Below are positions 17,422 through 25,549 of a DNA stretch of 64,000 bases, piece after piece (within the stretch, counting starts at the first letter, position 1; every line of letters begins with the position of its first letter). The stretch comes from Streptomyces sp. NBC_01198. GTDB lineage: Bacteria > Actinomycetota > Actinomycetes > Streptomycetales > Streptomycetaceae. The stretch lies in the NCBI RefSeq assembly GCF_036010485.1, contig NZ_CP108568.1, positions 1,240,001 through 1,304,000 of the forward strand. The letters run 5' to 3'. Position numbers and translations under genes: made by a program. Below the pieces are notes generated by a model, which was not told where the DNA came from, searched no databases, and saw only the letters and a program-made list of their open reading frames with translations.

Positions 17422-18882
17422 TCAGCCGGCGGCGGTGATCCGCCACTGCTGGTTGGCGCCGTTGGTGTCGCCGTACTGCCCCAGCTCGGACCCGGAACCC
17501 GCCCGGCCCATCCCGTCGATGTACAGGCCCGTGGCCCGGTTCTTGATCCGCACGTTGTTCGCGTCGGTCAGGACCGTCCACTGCTGGTTGCCGCTGCTGC
17601 TCCCGGCGTACTGGCCCACCGCCGCACCGTTGGAGGCGCGGCCGGCCCCGTCGAGGTAGAGCCCGGTGGCGCGGTTCCTGATCCGCACGTAGCTGCCGTC
17701 GTTCTCGATGGTCCACTGCTCCTCGAAGCGGCTGGTGCTGCCGCTCCACTGATCAGCGGCCGAGCCGTTGGAGGTGCGGCCGGCGCTGTCGATGTACAGG
17801 CCGGTCGCGGCGTTGGCGATCCTGACGTAGGTGCCACCGCCGCTGCCGACGCCCCACGCGTACTGGAGCCGGGTCAGACCGGAGGGGTTGACCAGCGACA
17901 GGTTGATGCCCGAGCCGCTCCCGGTCTTGGTGGTCAGGCTGTACCAGTCGCCGTCGCGCAGGCCCGGCCAGAACACACTGCCCATGCCGAGGCTGCGCAA
18001 CTCACTGCTGACACCCCGGACGTAGTCGGCGAAGAACGACCCGCTCGGGATGCTGTAGTCGATGGCCGCGTACTGGACGCCGTTCTTGCTGCCGGGACCC
18101 ATCGGGCCGCCCCACTCGGTGGCGATGGTGCGGTCCGCGTACGCGCCGATGTAGCCCGCCAGGTGGTTCGCCCAGTCCGTCTCGTCCTCGTAGCCCGCGA
18201 AGAACGAGTAGTCGTGCACCGCAAGCAGCGTGTTGTTCAGCCGGCTGTCGCTGCCCACGGCCGACACGTTCTGCGCGTCGCCCGCACCGTCCAGGACCAC
18301 CCTGCCCCGCGGCACCGACGAATACCGGGCCAGCCAGTCGTTGTAGAAGTTGTCAAGATCTCCGTTGCCGTACCCGTACGGCTCGTTGATGACCTCGAAG
18401 TACGCGTTCGGATTGCTCCCGTACCGCGCGACGACCGTGTCCCACATCCGGTCGAACGCCGAGATACTGGCCGGCTTGCCGCCCGCGTACGCCCAGTACG
18501 CCAAGATCACCTTTCCCCGGCCGAGCGCCGAGTCGACCGCCCCGGTATACGTCGACCAATAGCTCGACACCGTCGGCTCGTTGATCGGCATACGCACCGT
18601 GTTGGCACCCGTGATCGAGTACAACTGGCCCACCACCCGATCGGCCACCACCCCCGCGGACGCATAGGTGTCCGACGCGCCCAGCCCCGAGGGATACAGC
18701 ACCCCGTTCACGAAATTGTCCCGCTGATCGGCCCAGTTCACGCCTTTGAACTGGTTGGTGGACGCATGCGCCTCATACGACCCGACAGTGGTCAACATCC
18801 CCGCCGCCAAGGCAAGCACGGCAAACAATCTCAACAGCGCGAACACAGCCCTCCGGGACATCGCGCTCTGCGACGATCTCAT
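17422..18882 (-). CDS. Secreted GH5 glycosidase with C-terminal ricin-type repeats
   Basis: A 486-residue protein; ATG 18882 is preferred over 18897 because AGGGG lies upstream. A Sec signal (about 1-40) precedes a GH5-type barrel: KGVNWADQRDNFVNG, ANTVRMPINEPTVSSY, YFEVINEPYGYG (acid/base Glu) and TIATEWGGPMGPG (nucleophile Glu). From about residue 345 three repeats of about 45 residues appear (YVRIANAATGLYIDSAGR, YVRIRNRATGLYLDGAGR, VRIKNRATGLYIDGMGR), each ending in QW; these form a ricin-like trefoil. Probable activity is on beta-mannan, beta-glucan or a related plant glycan. No operator like those at the neighbouring hydrolases was found. Confidence 0.8.
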   Translation of the reverse strand: MRSSQSAMSRRAVFALLRLFAVLALAAGMLTTVGSYEAHASTNQFKGVNWADQRDNFVNGVLYPSGLGASDTYASAGVVADRVVGQLYSITGANTVRMPINEPTVSSYWSTYTGAVDSALGRGKVILAYWAYAGGKPASISAFDRMWDTVVARYGSNPNAYFEVINEPYGYGNGDLDNFYNDWLARYSSVPRGRVVLDGAGDAQNVSAVGSDSRLNNTLLAVHDYSFFAGYEDETDWANHLAGYIGAYADRTIATEWGGPMGPGSKNGVQYAAIDYSIPSGSFFADYVRGVSSELRSLGMGSVFWPGLRDGDWYSLTTKTGSGSGINLSLVNPSGLTRLQYAWGVGSGGGTYVRIANAATGLYIDSAGRTSNGSAADQWSGSTSRFEEQWTIENDGSYVRIRNRATGLYLDGAGRASNGAAVGQYAGSSSGNQQWTVLTDANNVRIKNRATGLYIDGMGRAGSGSELGQYGDTNGANQQWRITAAG

Positions 18883-19307
18883 CAGCACACCCCTCATGCG
18901 GCCCTCGGTGGTTCAACCGGTGTGGTCTGGGACATGGGTAACGGATCGTCAAACGGTCTCGCTACGGGGCGAACAAAAGCGCTCAGGATCGCTGACAAGC
19001 GAACACCCGTCAGCCGCCGGTCTCCTGCCGGATCTCGACGTGGCCTGACCGTGCTCGCGGGCCAAGTCTCCCGCGGAGGTATGCGATGGGCGATACGGGG
19101 CAGGCGTGCAACTCGGGTAGTTGCGCAGCGGGAGCGGATCCCCCTCTCCCGGTTGCGACCAGCGGATGTGGCGCTCACCAAGGCGCCAGCCGGTCCTCGA
19201 GCCGCGCGACTGATAGAAGGTGCGGCGGTCCGCTGACCAGCGTGTCATCGGTCAGGCGGGCTCGCGTGATGATCCCATCGACAGCACCACCCCATTGGAG
19301 GCTTCGC
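18883..19307. other. Divergent intergenic region
   Basis: About 425 non-coding bases between the GH5 and transaldolase genes. Two GCGAACA copies (about 18971-18978 and 18998-19006) flank an AGCGCTC segment, a possible operator for GH5. No further gene or repeat was recognised. Confidence 0.4.
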
Positions 19308-20969
19308 ATGTCTGTTCCCATCGCATCTGATCCGCTTGCCGAACTGTCCGCTGCCGGGGTCTCGGTCTGGCTCGACGACCTGTCCCGTGAGCTGCTGGCC
19401 GGAGGTGAGCTGAAGAAGCTCATCGCGGAACGCCATGTTGTGGGCGTCACCACCAATCCGACGATCTTCGCCTCGGCCCTGTCCAAGGGGGACCGCTACA
19501 CCGAGCAGTTGCGCCGCCTGGGGAGTGAGGGTGGGAGCGTCGACGACGCCGTCTTCGCTCTTACCACCGACGACGTGCGGGACGGCTGCGAGGCGTTCCG
19601 CCCGGTGTACGAGCGCACCGGCGGGACCGACGGGCGGGTCTCCATCGAGGTCGACCCGCGGCTGGCCCGGGACACCGCCGCCACGATCGAGCAGGCACGG
19701 AAACTGTGGGAGACCGTCGACCAGCCGAACCTGCTGGTCAAGATCCCGGCCACCCGTGAAGGACTGGCCGCGATCACCGCCGCCGTCACGGAGGGCATCA
19801 GCGTCAACGTCACCCTGATCTTCTCCCTGGAACGTTACCGCGCGGTGATGGACGCCTACCTGGCCGGCCTGGAGCAGGCACGCGATGCCGGCCGCGACCT
19901 GACGGGCATCCACTCCGTCGCCTCATTCTTCGTCTCCCGTGTCGACACCGAGGTCGACGCCCGGCTCGACGCCCTGGGCACCCCCGGAGCGACGGCGCTC
20001 AAGGGCAAGGCGGCGGTCGCCAACGCCCGGCTGGCCCACCAGGCGTACCAGCAGGTGACCGCCGGACCTCGCTGGCAGGCCCTCGCCGCCGCTGGAGCCC
20101 GCCCGCAACGGCCGTTGTGGGCATCGACCGGGGTGAAGAACCCGGCCTACCCGGACACGATGTACGTCAGCGAACTCGCCATCGCCGGCACCGTGAACAC
20201 CATGCCCGGCAGCACCCTGGCCGCATTCGCCGACCACGGCACCCTCACCTCGTCGGCACCGTCGGACGCCGACTACGCCGCCGCGGCGGCACACTTCGCG
20301 GCCCTGGAGCAGGCAGGCGTCGACTTCGCCGACGTCACCGACGCGCTCGAACGCGAAGGGCTGGCGAAGTTCGCGGACAGCTGGAGCGAACTCGGCGCCT
20401 CCGTGGACCGCGAAATGCACAGCAGCACAGACGAGCGGGCGTCGGCCCACTCCGCGGCGAAGGACGTCTCGGAGGGGCCCGAGCTGCTGGCGATCTACCT
20501 CAACGACCATCTCTCGGGTGCGACCGCCGGCCTGGAACTGTTCCGCCGGGCAGCGCAGGGCCAGCAGGGCAGGGATCCCGACAATGCCCTTTCCGACCTG
20601 GCGAAGCAGATCGAGCAGGACCGCGACTCCCTGATCCAGATCATGACCGACCTGGGCGTGCCCACCGACCGCTCCAAGGTCGCGCTGGGCTGGCTGGCCG
20701 AGAAAGCCGGCCGCCTCAAGCCCAATGGCCACCTCTTCTCCCGCTCCCCGCTCAGCGACGTCCTGGAACTGGAATCCATGCTTCTGGGCGTCCAGGGCAA
20801 GGCAGCCTGCTGGCGCACCCTGCGGACCCTGGCCGACAACGATCAGCGCCTCTACGCCGACCATCTGGACACGCTGCTGGAACGCGCTGAGCAGCAGAGC
20901 ACCGTACTGGAGCAGCTGCGCCTCGCCGCGGCCGGCCGTGTCTTTCCGACAGAGCAGACGACCGCGTGA
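19308..20969 (+). CDS. tal: Transaldolase fused to a helical C-terminal domain of unknown function
   Basis: A 553-residue protein with TTGGAGG before ATG 19308. Residues about 1-370 form a complete actinobacterial transaldolase: [13 protein letters not shown], the Schiff-base Lys in [28 protein letters not shown] and [13 protein letters not shown]. It transfers dihydroxyacetone units in the non-oxidative pentose-phosphate pathway. After a short Ser/Asp linker, about 160 residues follow ([32 protein letters not shown], [20 protein letters not shown]), predicted mostly helical; similar sequences exist as stand-alone actinobacterial proteins of unknown role. The usual transaldolase is about 370 residues, so this is a true fusion in one frame. 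Symbol applies to the N-terminal part. Confidence 0.85.
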   Translation: MSVPIASDPLAELSAAGVSVWLDDLSRELLAGGELKKLIAERHVVGVTTNPTIFASALSKGDRYTEQLRRLGSEGGSVDDAVFALTTDDVRDGCEAFRPVYERTGGTDGRVSIEVDPRLARDTAATIEQARKLWETVDQPNLLVKIPATREGLAAITAAVTEGISVNVTLIFSLERYRAVMDAYLAGLEQARDAGRDLTGIHSVASFFVSRVDTEVDARLDALGTPGATALKGKAAVANARLAHQAYQQVTAGPRWQALAAAGARPQRPLWASTGVKNPAYPDTMYVSELAIAGTVNTMPGSTLAAFADHGTLTSSAPSDADYAAAAAHFAALEQAGVDFADVTDALEREGLAKFADSWSELGASVDREMHSSTDERASAHSAAKDVSEGPELLAIYLNDHLSGATAGLELFRRAAQGQQGRDPDNALSDLAKQIEQDRDSLIQIMTDLGVPTDRSKVALGWLAEKAGRLKPNGHLFSRSPLSDVLELESMLLGVQGKAACWRTLRTLADNDQRLYADHLDTLLERAEQQSTVLEQLRLAAAGRVFPTEQTTA

Positions 20970-21166
20970 CAGGTGTTTCGGCCGGGGGACGGCGGACGGG
21001 ACGGCCGTCGTCAACCGGGTCTGTGCGGTCGGCGGAGGCGTCTGCCAGACGACGTGATGCGAGTGGTTCGCGGGCGGGCGCGGACATCGTGGGTCGCTGG
21101 CCGGGTAGGCCCCTCTGTGAGAGCGCTGCGAAGAGTCTTCGCGGTATCAGGCCACCAGGAGGCGAC

Positions 21167-21328
21167 ATGCCCGGAGTCATCGCCCGTATCAAGGAGTTCA
21201 GCCGGAGCCCGCAGGGGAAGCGCGTGATCGCCTCCGCCCGCCGTGCGGCCGCAGACCCGAAAAAGCGGGCTCGGGCACGCCAGTTGATCTCACGGTTGCG
21301 CGGGCGCCGCGTCGGCGCCCAGCCCTGA
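21167..21328 (+). CDS. Small basic protein, unknown
   Basis: A 53-residue protein with a near-perfect ribosome site (AGGAGG, five bases before ATG 21167). It is strongly basic (14 Arg/Lys) and predicted helical: PGVIARIKEFSRSPQGKRV, then ARRAAADPKKRARARQLI. No domain was recognised. It could bind nucleic acid or be a short structural protein; similar short Arg/Lys proteins occur in streptomycetes. Confidence 0.6.
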   Translation: MPGVIARIKEFSRSPQGKRVIASARRAAADPKKRARARQLISRLRGRRVGAQP

Positions 21329-21380
21329 TCCGCGCCTCTGCGCAGCTCCGTCCGCGGCGCTACGTATACGGTGTACGGCG

Positions 21381-21914
21381 ATGGACGACGACGTGCGGCC
21401 CTGGGACGTGGCGGTGCCGCTCGTAGGGGCCGCGCGGCGTGGCGACGCCCTCGCCATGGACGACTTGCTGAAGCTGGTGACGCCGTACGTCACCCGGCTG
21501 TGCACCCCGATTGCCCCGGCCGATACCGCGGACGCCGTCCAGGAATCCCTTCTCGCGGTGTTCCGGGGCCTGCGCGGAGTGCGGGATCCGCAGGCCTTCT
21601 ACGGGTGGGTGCGTGCGGTCACCGTGCGGGAGGCTGTCCGAGTGGCACGGCGTACCGCGGGCGAGACACCCGCCGACCCCGCGGAGATCGGCCGGCTGCG
21701 GGACCTGCTACCTGGCGTCGGCGATGAACTGACGGCAGAGGTCAGGGATCTGCTTGCCCGACTGCCCGTCCAGCACCGCACCGTATTGGTGCTGCGGGAG
21801 CTGGAAGGCCTGGACGAGCGGACGATGGCCGAGCTGCTCGGCGTACCCGAGGGCACCGTGAAGTCGCGCCTGAACAGGGCGCGTTCGTCATTCCGGAAGG
21901 CGTGGACACGGTGA
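21381..21914 (+). CDS. ECF-type RNA polymerase sigma factor
   Basis: A 177-residue protein from ATG 21381. Region 2 spans about 10-80 (DDLLKLVTPYVTRLC, ADTADAVQESLLAVFRGL, FYGWVRAVTVREAVR) and region 4 about 115-177 (LARLPVQHRTVLVLRELEG, MAELLGVPEGTVKSRLNRAR), separated by a short linker. No anti-sigma factor with a zinc motif is adjacent; instead the stop overlaps an SRPBCC-fold gene, which may modulate it or be its partner in an operon. Target promoters are unknown. Confidence 0.85.
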   Translation: MDDDVRPWDVAVPLVGAARRGDALAMDDLLKLVTPYVTRLCTPIAPADTADAVQESLLAVFRGLRGVRDPQAFYGWVRAVTVREAVRVARRTAGETPADPAEIGRLRDLLPGVGDELTAEVRDLLARLPVQHRTVLVLRELEGLDERTMAELLGVPEGTVKSRLNRARSSFRKAWTR

Positions 21915-22366
21915 ACGCACCCGATACGGTCGCCCGGCTGCGCGTACTGGCTGCCGGACTGCGCGCCCCCTTGTACGCCGAGACACGGATCGATCTGCCC
22001 TTCGACCAGGTATGGGCGGTCATCGCCGACCTGGAGGGTGAGCTGCCCCATCTGATCCCCTTCGTACGGGAGTTCAAGGTCCCGCCAGGCGACAGCGAGC
22101 GCAAACCGGCGCAGGCCGTCGACGTGTTCGGCCTGCGCGGACCGTACGACGTACGGCTGAGCCCCGGGTGGTGCCTGATGCAGTCCCGGCTGGTGACGAT
22201 GGGCATGGCCGCCACGCCGGACGGCACCGGGACTCGGCTCGCCGTCTGCGGCGCGGCGCGCCCGGCCGCCCTCGGCGGCGTGCAGCGCCTGTACGGCCGC
22301 CTGCTGGGGGAGCGCCGCGCTCACGCCCTCTTCCGCGAGGTGGAGCGCCGCGCCGTCCTGCGTTGA
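21911..22366 (+). CDS. SRPBCC-fold protein coupled to the sigma factor
   Basis: A 151-residue protein starting at GTG 21911, overlapping the sigma stop (GTGA) with GGAAGG ten bases upstream. The pattern TRIDLPFDQVWAVIADLEGE, FVREFKV, then RLSPGWCLMQSRLVTM and a C-terminal helix (LYGRLLGERRAHALFREVER) fits the START/SRPBCC fold, which encloses a hydrophobic ligand. Tight coupling to a sigma factor suggests a ligand-sensing or regulatory role, but no direct evidence exists. Confidence 0.6.
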   Translation: MNAPDTVARLRVLAAGLRAPLYAETRIDLPFDQVWAVIADLEGELPHLIPFVREFKVPPGDSERKPAQAVDVFGLRGPYDVRLSPGWCLMQSRLVTMGMAATPDGTGTRLAVCGAARPAALGGVQRLYGRLLGERRAHALFREVERRAVLR

Positions 22367-22371
22367 CCCCC

Positions 22372-23253
22372 TCAGCCGGCTCCGGCGATGAGTTCCCGCA
22401 GGGCCTCGGCTACCAACTCCGGCCGCTCCTCGTGCAGATGGTGCCCGGCACCCGGCACCACCCGTACGGTCAGACACTCCGCGTGCGGGTCGCCGCCCCT
22501 CAGCAGGGCAGGCGGGATCACCGGGTCGTGCTCGCCGCCGAGTACCAGTGTCGGGACGGCCGGCCGCCGTCGGCGGTCGGCGCCCCGGAAGCCCGCCGGG
22601 ATGTCCCGCACGACGTACTGCCAGAACATCGCCTGCCCGGCATGGGCGGAGGCCTGCGCCGCCTCGGTGAACTCCGTGAGATCCGCGTCCCGCCACACGG
22701 CCGGGTCGGCGACCGCGCGTCGGAGCAGATAGCGGGTGAAGGCCGGCCAGTGCCGCAGGACCAGCCGTCCGAGCACCGGGTACTCGATGAAGGCGGTGAA
22801 CCACATCCGCCACAGATTCGGCAGCATGTCGCGGTGGCGCGTCCACGGGTGCGTCATGTTCAGCGCGAGGAAGGCACGGAACCGATCCGGGGCCCGCCGG
22901 CAGAGCCGGAAGCCCACCCCGGCTCCCCAGTTGTGGCCGACCAGGGTCACCCGGTCGAGACCGAGTGCGTCCAGCAGCGCGAGGACGTCGTCAGCGAGGC
23001 CGTCCGTGTCGTAGCCGCGCTCGGTCTGCTCCGACCAGCCGAAGCCGCGCAGATCGACGCAGATCAGCCGGTAGTCGTCGGCGAGCAGCGGGACGAGCGC
23101 GCGCCAGGCGTACCAGTGCTGCGGGAAACCGTGCAGGAGCACGACGGGCGAGCCGCTGCCGGCCTCGGCGAAGTGCAACCGGGCCCCGCGCACCGTCACC
23201 CACCGGTGCTCGACCCCCTCCAACGGGGGCATGGGGCGATCGCTGTTGGTCAT
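22372..23253 (-). CDS. Epoxide-hydrolase-like alpha/beta hydrolase with Asn at the nucleophile position
   Basis: A 293-residue protein from ATG 23253. It follows the epoxide-hydrolase/haloalkane-dehalogenase pattern: VVLLHGFPQHWYAWRALVP, DLRGFGWSEQ, the nucleophile-elbow segment TLVGHNWGAG, LALNMTHPW in the cap, VLGGEHDPVIPP and the catalytic His in GAGHHLHEER. The elbow normally reads GHDWG with Asp attacking the substrate; the codon here is AAC (Asn), read directly from the strand. Either the enzyme uses other chemistry, or it is inactive. Convergent with the SRPBCC gene, five bases apart. Confidence 0.8.
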   Translation of the reverse strand: MTNSDRPMPPLEGVEHRWVTVRGARLHFAEAGSGSPVVLLHGFPQHWYAWRALVPLLADDYRLICVDLRGFGWSEQTERGYDTDGLADDVLALLDALGLDRVTLVGHNWGAGVGFRLCRRAPDRFRAFLALNMTHPWTRHRDMLPNLWRMWFTAFIEYPVLGRLVLRHWPAFTRYLLRRAVADPAVWRDADLTEFTEAAQASAHAGQAMFWQYVVRDIPAGFRGADRRRRPAVPTLVLGGEHDPVIPPALLRGGDPHAECLTVRVVPGAGHHLHEERPELVAEALRELIAGAG

Positions 23254-23570
23254 GAGGGGATCCCTTCGCCGGATACGACAGGCCGTTCACCTCGCCAGGA
23301 GGCGCGCGATCCGGCGAAGGTTCCCTCGCGTCTGCGCCTACCCAACATCCAGAGCTCGGCGAGGCGCAGTGCGTGACCGCGGATCGAGCGGACGGCGCGC
23401 GGTCGTCCACGCCGCCTCGGGGCGCAGGTCGCGGCACGCTGCCGACAGAGCCAAGCCAACGAGCTCGCGAACAGCCACCGTCAGGCAGGTCGCCAGCCGT
23501 CACCACTTCCTGTCGCCCGCGGAAGGCCCGCGAAGGCCCGATGTCAGTGGTGTGCGGGAGGGTGGTCGCC
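23254..23570. other. Intergenic region between divergent genes
   Basis: About 317 bases without a supported gene; only GC-rich shadow frames. It would hold promoters for the leftward hydrolase and for the remnant at 23571. Confidence 0.4.
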
Positions 23571-23940
23571 ATGGGAACGAAACCTGAGGCTGTGGCGATC
23601 ACCGGTGCCGCCGGGCGGATCGGATCGGTGGTCCGGGTCGGCTTGCGTGATGAGGTAGCGCGGTTGGTGCTCATCGATCGTGCAGGGCTCACAGCACAGA
23701 CGCCGGCAGAGGAGGTCCACCAGCTGGATCTGCGTGACGCGGAAGCGGTGACAGCAGTCCTGAAGGACCTGGATGCGGTGGTGCACCTGGGTGGGCTCCC
23801 TGATGTGGCGCCATTGCCGGATCTGCTGGACGGAAATGTCCGAGGGACGCACAACGTGCTGGAGGGCGCGCGCCGGCAGGGGGTGCGACGGGTCGTGCTG
23901 GCCAGCAGCAACCGTGTGAGCGGCTTCTATCGGGTCGCGG
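23571..23940 (+). pseudogene. 5'-remnant of an NAD-dependent epimerase/uronate dehydrogenase-like gene
   Basis: An intact start (GGGAGG, then ATG 23571) leads into about 123 codons of a short-chain Rossmann protein: VAITGAAGRIGSVVR, HQLDLRDAEAVTAVL, DAVVHLGGLPDVAP, NVRGTHNVLEGARRQG and VVLASSNRVSGFYR. This matches uronate dehydrogenase, normally about 265 residues, which oxidises glucuronate or galacturonate. After GFYR the sequence leaves the family and the catalytic YxxxK segment is missing. The break falls just before the next gene, so a deletion joined the two. Confidence 0.75.
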
Positions 23941-23964
23941 AGACCGTGACACTACAGTGGCCAG

Positions 23965-24315
23965 ATGCCGCTTGTAGACATCACCTATCCCCACAGCGTC
24001 GCGGGTTCCAAGCTCCGCGAACTGGGTTCCGTGCTGCCGCACCTGGTCTCCAGAGCTGTCGAGTGTCCCGAGGAACCGTATGACGGGGACCTGCAGCCTG
24101 GCGATGTCGAGATCCGCTTCAGGCGGCGGGATCCGTTGGACCCAGGCGGCTTGGATCTGGTTATCGAGGTACGGACCAAGTGGTTCGAAAGCCGCGCCGC
24201 CGATCGCCAGGAACGGGTGGACAGGCTTCACCGGGACATCCTGACGACCACCGGGCTCCAGAACTTCGGGATCTACCTGTCGCTCACTTCCGCCGCCTGG
24301 TCCCAGGGAGACTGA
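23965..24315 (+). CDS. Small protein with tautomerase-like pattern, unknown function
   Basis: A 116-residue protein from ATG 23965. The second residue is Pro, as in tautomerases where it becomes the N-terminal catalytic base. The order strand (PLVDITYP), helix (SKLRELGSVLPHLVSRAVE), strand (DVEIRFRRRD), strand (LDLVIEVRTKW) and helix (RQERVDRLHRDIL) is compatible with the 4-oxalocrotonate-tautomerase/CHMI fold. The match is by pattern only. It begins at the breakpoint of the preceding remnant and may keep its own promoter. Confidence 0.5.
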   Translation: MPLVDITYPHSVAGSKLRELGSVLPHLVSRAVECPEEPYDGDLQPGDVEIRFRRRDPLDPGGLDLVIEVRTKWFESRAADRQERVDRLHRDILTTTGLQNFGIYLSLTSAAWSQGD

Positions 24316-24371
24316 CGCGGCTCGCACTGCGCCCGAGGACCGCCCCGCAGCGCGCGGTCAGGGGGCCGGCG

Positions 24372-24950
24372 TCACGAGCTGCCGGTCCGGTAGTGGGCGG
24401 TACTCCGCTTCCCGGGAACTACGGTGACGGGGTTCCGGACGACCGCGTCGAATGGGTAGCCCCGGGTGTCGGGGGTGGTCCGGACGGGCTGGATGCGGCC
24501 GGTGGTGTCGGTGGCGCGGGCCGGCAGAGCGGTGGGGCCGGGCGTGGTGGGGTGCCAGTCGGTGGACCAGCGGGACCACGCCGCGGCGCGGGGGCGGTCG
24601 TGGAGGTGGGCGCGCTTCCAGGTGGCGCCGTCGTCGGTGCTGACCTCGACGTGCCGGATGCCTCCGCTGCCCGACCAGGAGCGGCCGGTCAGCCGGTGCC
24701 GGGTGCCCGCGGTGAACGTCGCGCGGGCGGCGGTCTCGAATGCGCTCTTGAGTGTCTGCCGGGTCAGCGGTGCGCTGCCGGTGTCGGCAGGCCCGCCAGC
24801 GTCGTGATGACCACGCCTCCTGCGGCTGCCAGCCACAGGAGGTCGCGACGGGACACACCCTCGGCCCGGGCCTCACCGGCGAGCCACTGGCCCAACAACG
24901 CGCCCGTCCGGCGTATCCGAAAACCTGAGCAGGTACCACAGCGAAGCGGC
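24372..24950 (-). pseudogene. Degraded sulfite-oxidase-like molybdopterin oxidoreductase
   Basis: Two frames on the minus strand carry pieces of one gene. The upstream piece reads LGQWLAGEARAEGVSRRDLL followed by WLAAAGGVVITTLAGLPTP, a Tat-like membrane/signal region. The downstream piece, in another frame, reads GGIRHVEVSTDDGATWKRA then TPDTRGYPFDAVVRNPVTV, the Mo-co oxidoreductase dimerisation domain. The large cofactor-binding middle domain is absent and the frames do not join, so a deletion plus frameshift has destroyed the gene. Confidence 0.75.
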
Positions 24951-24990
24951 GCGGGCGCTGCAACTCCACAGCGCGCGTCGCCCAGGAGGG

Positions 24991-25002
24991 GTGAGCGCTC
25001 AC
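24991..25002. promoter_or_regulatory. Perfect LacI-type palindrome GTGAGCGCTCAC
   Basis: A 12-bp perfect palindrome of the same family as the operators at 6843, 7240 and 25353. It is 548 bases upstream of the GH2 start and just upstream of the Mo-enzyme remnant, so it may be a distal operator or a leftover of a lost gene. Confidence 0.5.
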
Positions 25003-25352
25003 ATTCCGTGGGAGAGATCCAGGTGTGCGCGCTCGGCCAGCGAGGGACAGCTCCGATAGCGGGGTCGAAATGAGACTGACACATCCTTCGTCGTTACCTC
25101 AAGGGGGGTGCGGTACGGGCCTGTTCAGGCGCCGGGCCCGCGCGCCAGCCGTCCACGCGGGAACCTGGGCTTCTGTCGCCGATGAGAGCACAGGGGCGCC
25201 CAGGGCACGGGTTGGGACAGGAGGTCTCACCGATGGCCGGGTGAATCGGTTCGTGTCGTGAGGCTTGACACCGTGAGGGGTGCAGGTGCACGTTCTTGTA
25301 TCCGAAACATCTGTCCCTCCATTGACGCCATATCTCCGACCGATCGGTACGT

Positions 25353-25365
25353 GTGAGCGCTAACA
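25353..25365. promoter_or_regulatory. LacI-type operator shared with the xylanase promoter
   Basis: GTGAGCGCTAACA is the exact reverse complement of 7240-7252 upstream of the GH10 xylanase. It lies 185 bases before the GH2 start codon. Identity over 13 bases at two hydrolase promoters argues for one common repressor. Confidence 0.65.
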
Positions 25366-25549
25366 CAGTGGGTGCCTGTCAGGCGAGCCGAGGGGTCGGG
25401 CGGTCCGGGCGGGCCCCTTCCCCCTGGTTGTCGGCGAGTTGTGGTGGGACAAGGCCGACCCGGCGAGTCGCTCACCGCCTTACGGCTTCAGCGCCGCCCC
25501 GACCGGTTCACCACCTGCCCGTGCCTGGTCCGTTCACAAGGAGGATCGT

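Larger units (their letters stand above)
24951..25549. other. Long upstream region of the GH2 gene
   Basis: About 600 bases without a supported gene. It contains two AGCGCT-centred operators (24991-25002 and 25353-25365). An A/T-richer segment near 25295-25345 may hold the GH2 promoter. The last 110 bases lead to the AAGGAGG ribosome site. Confidence 0.55.
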
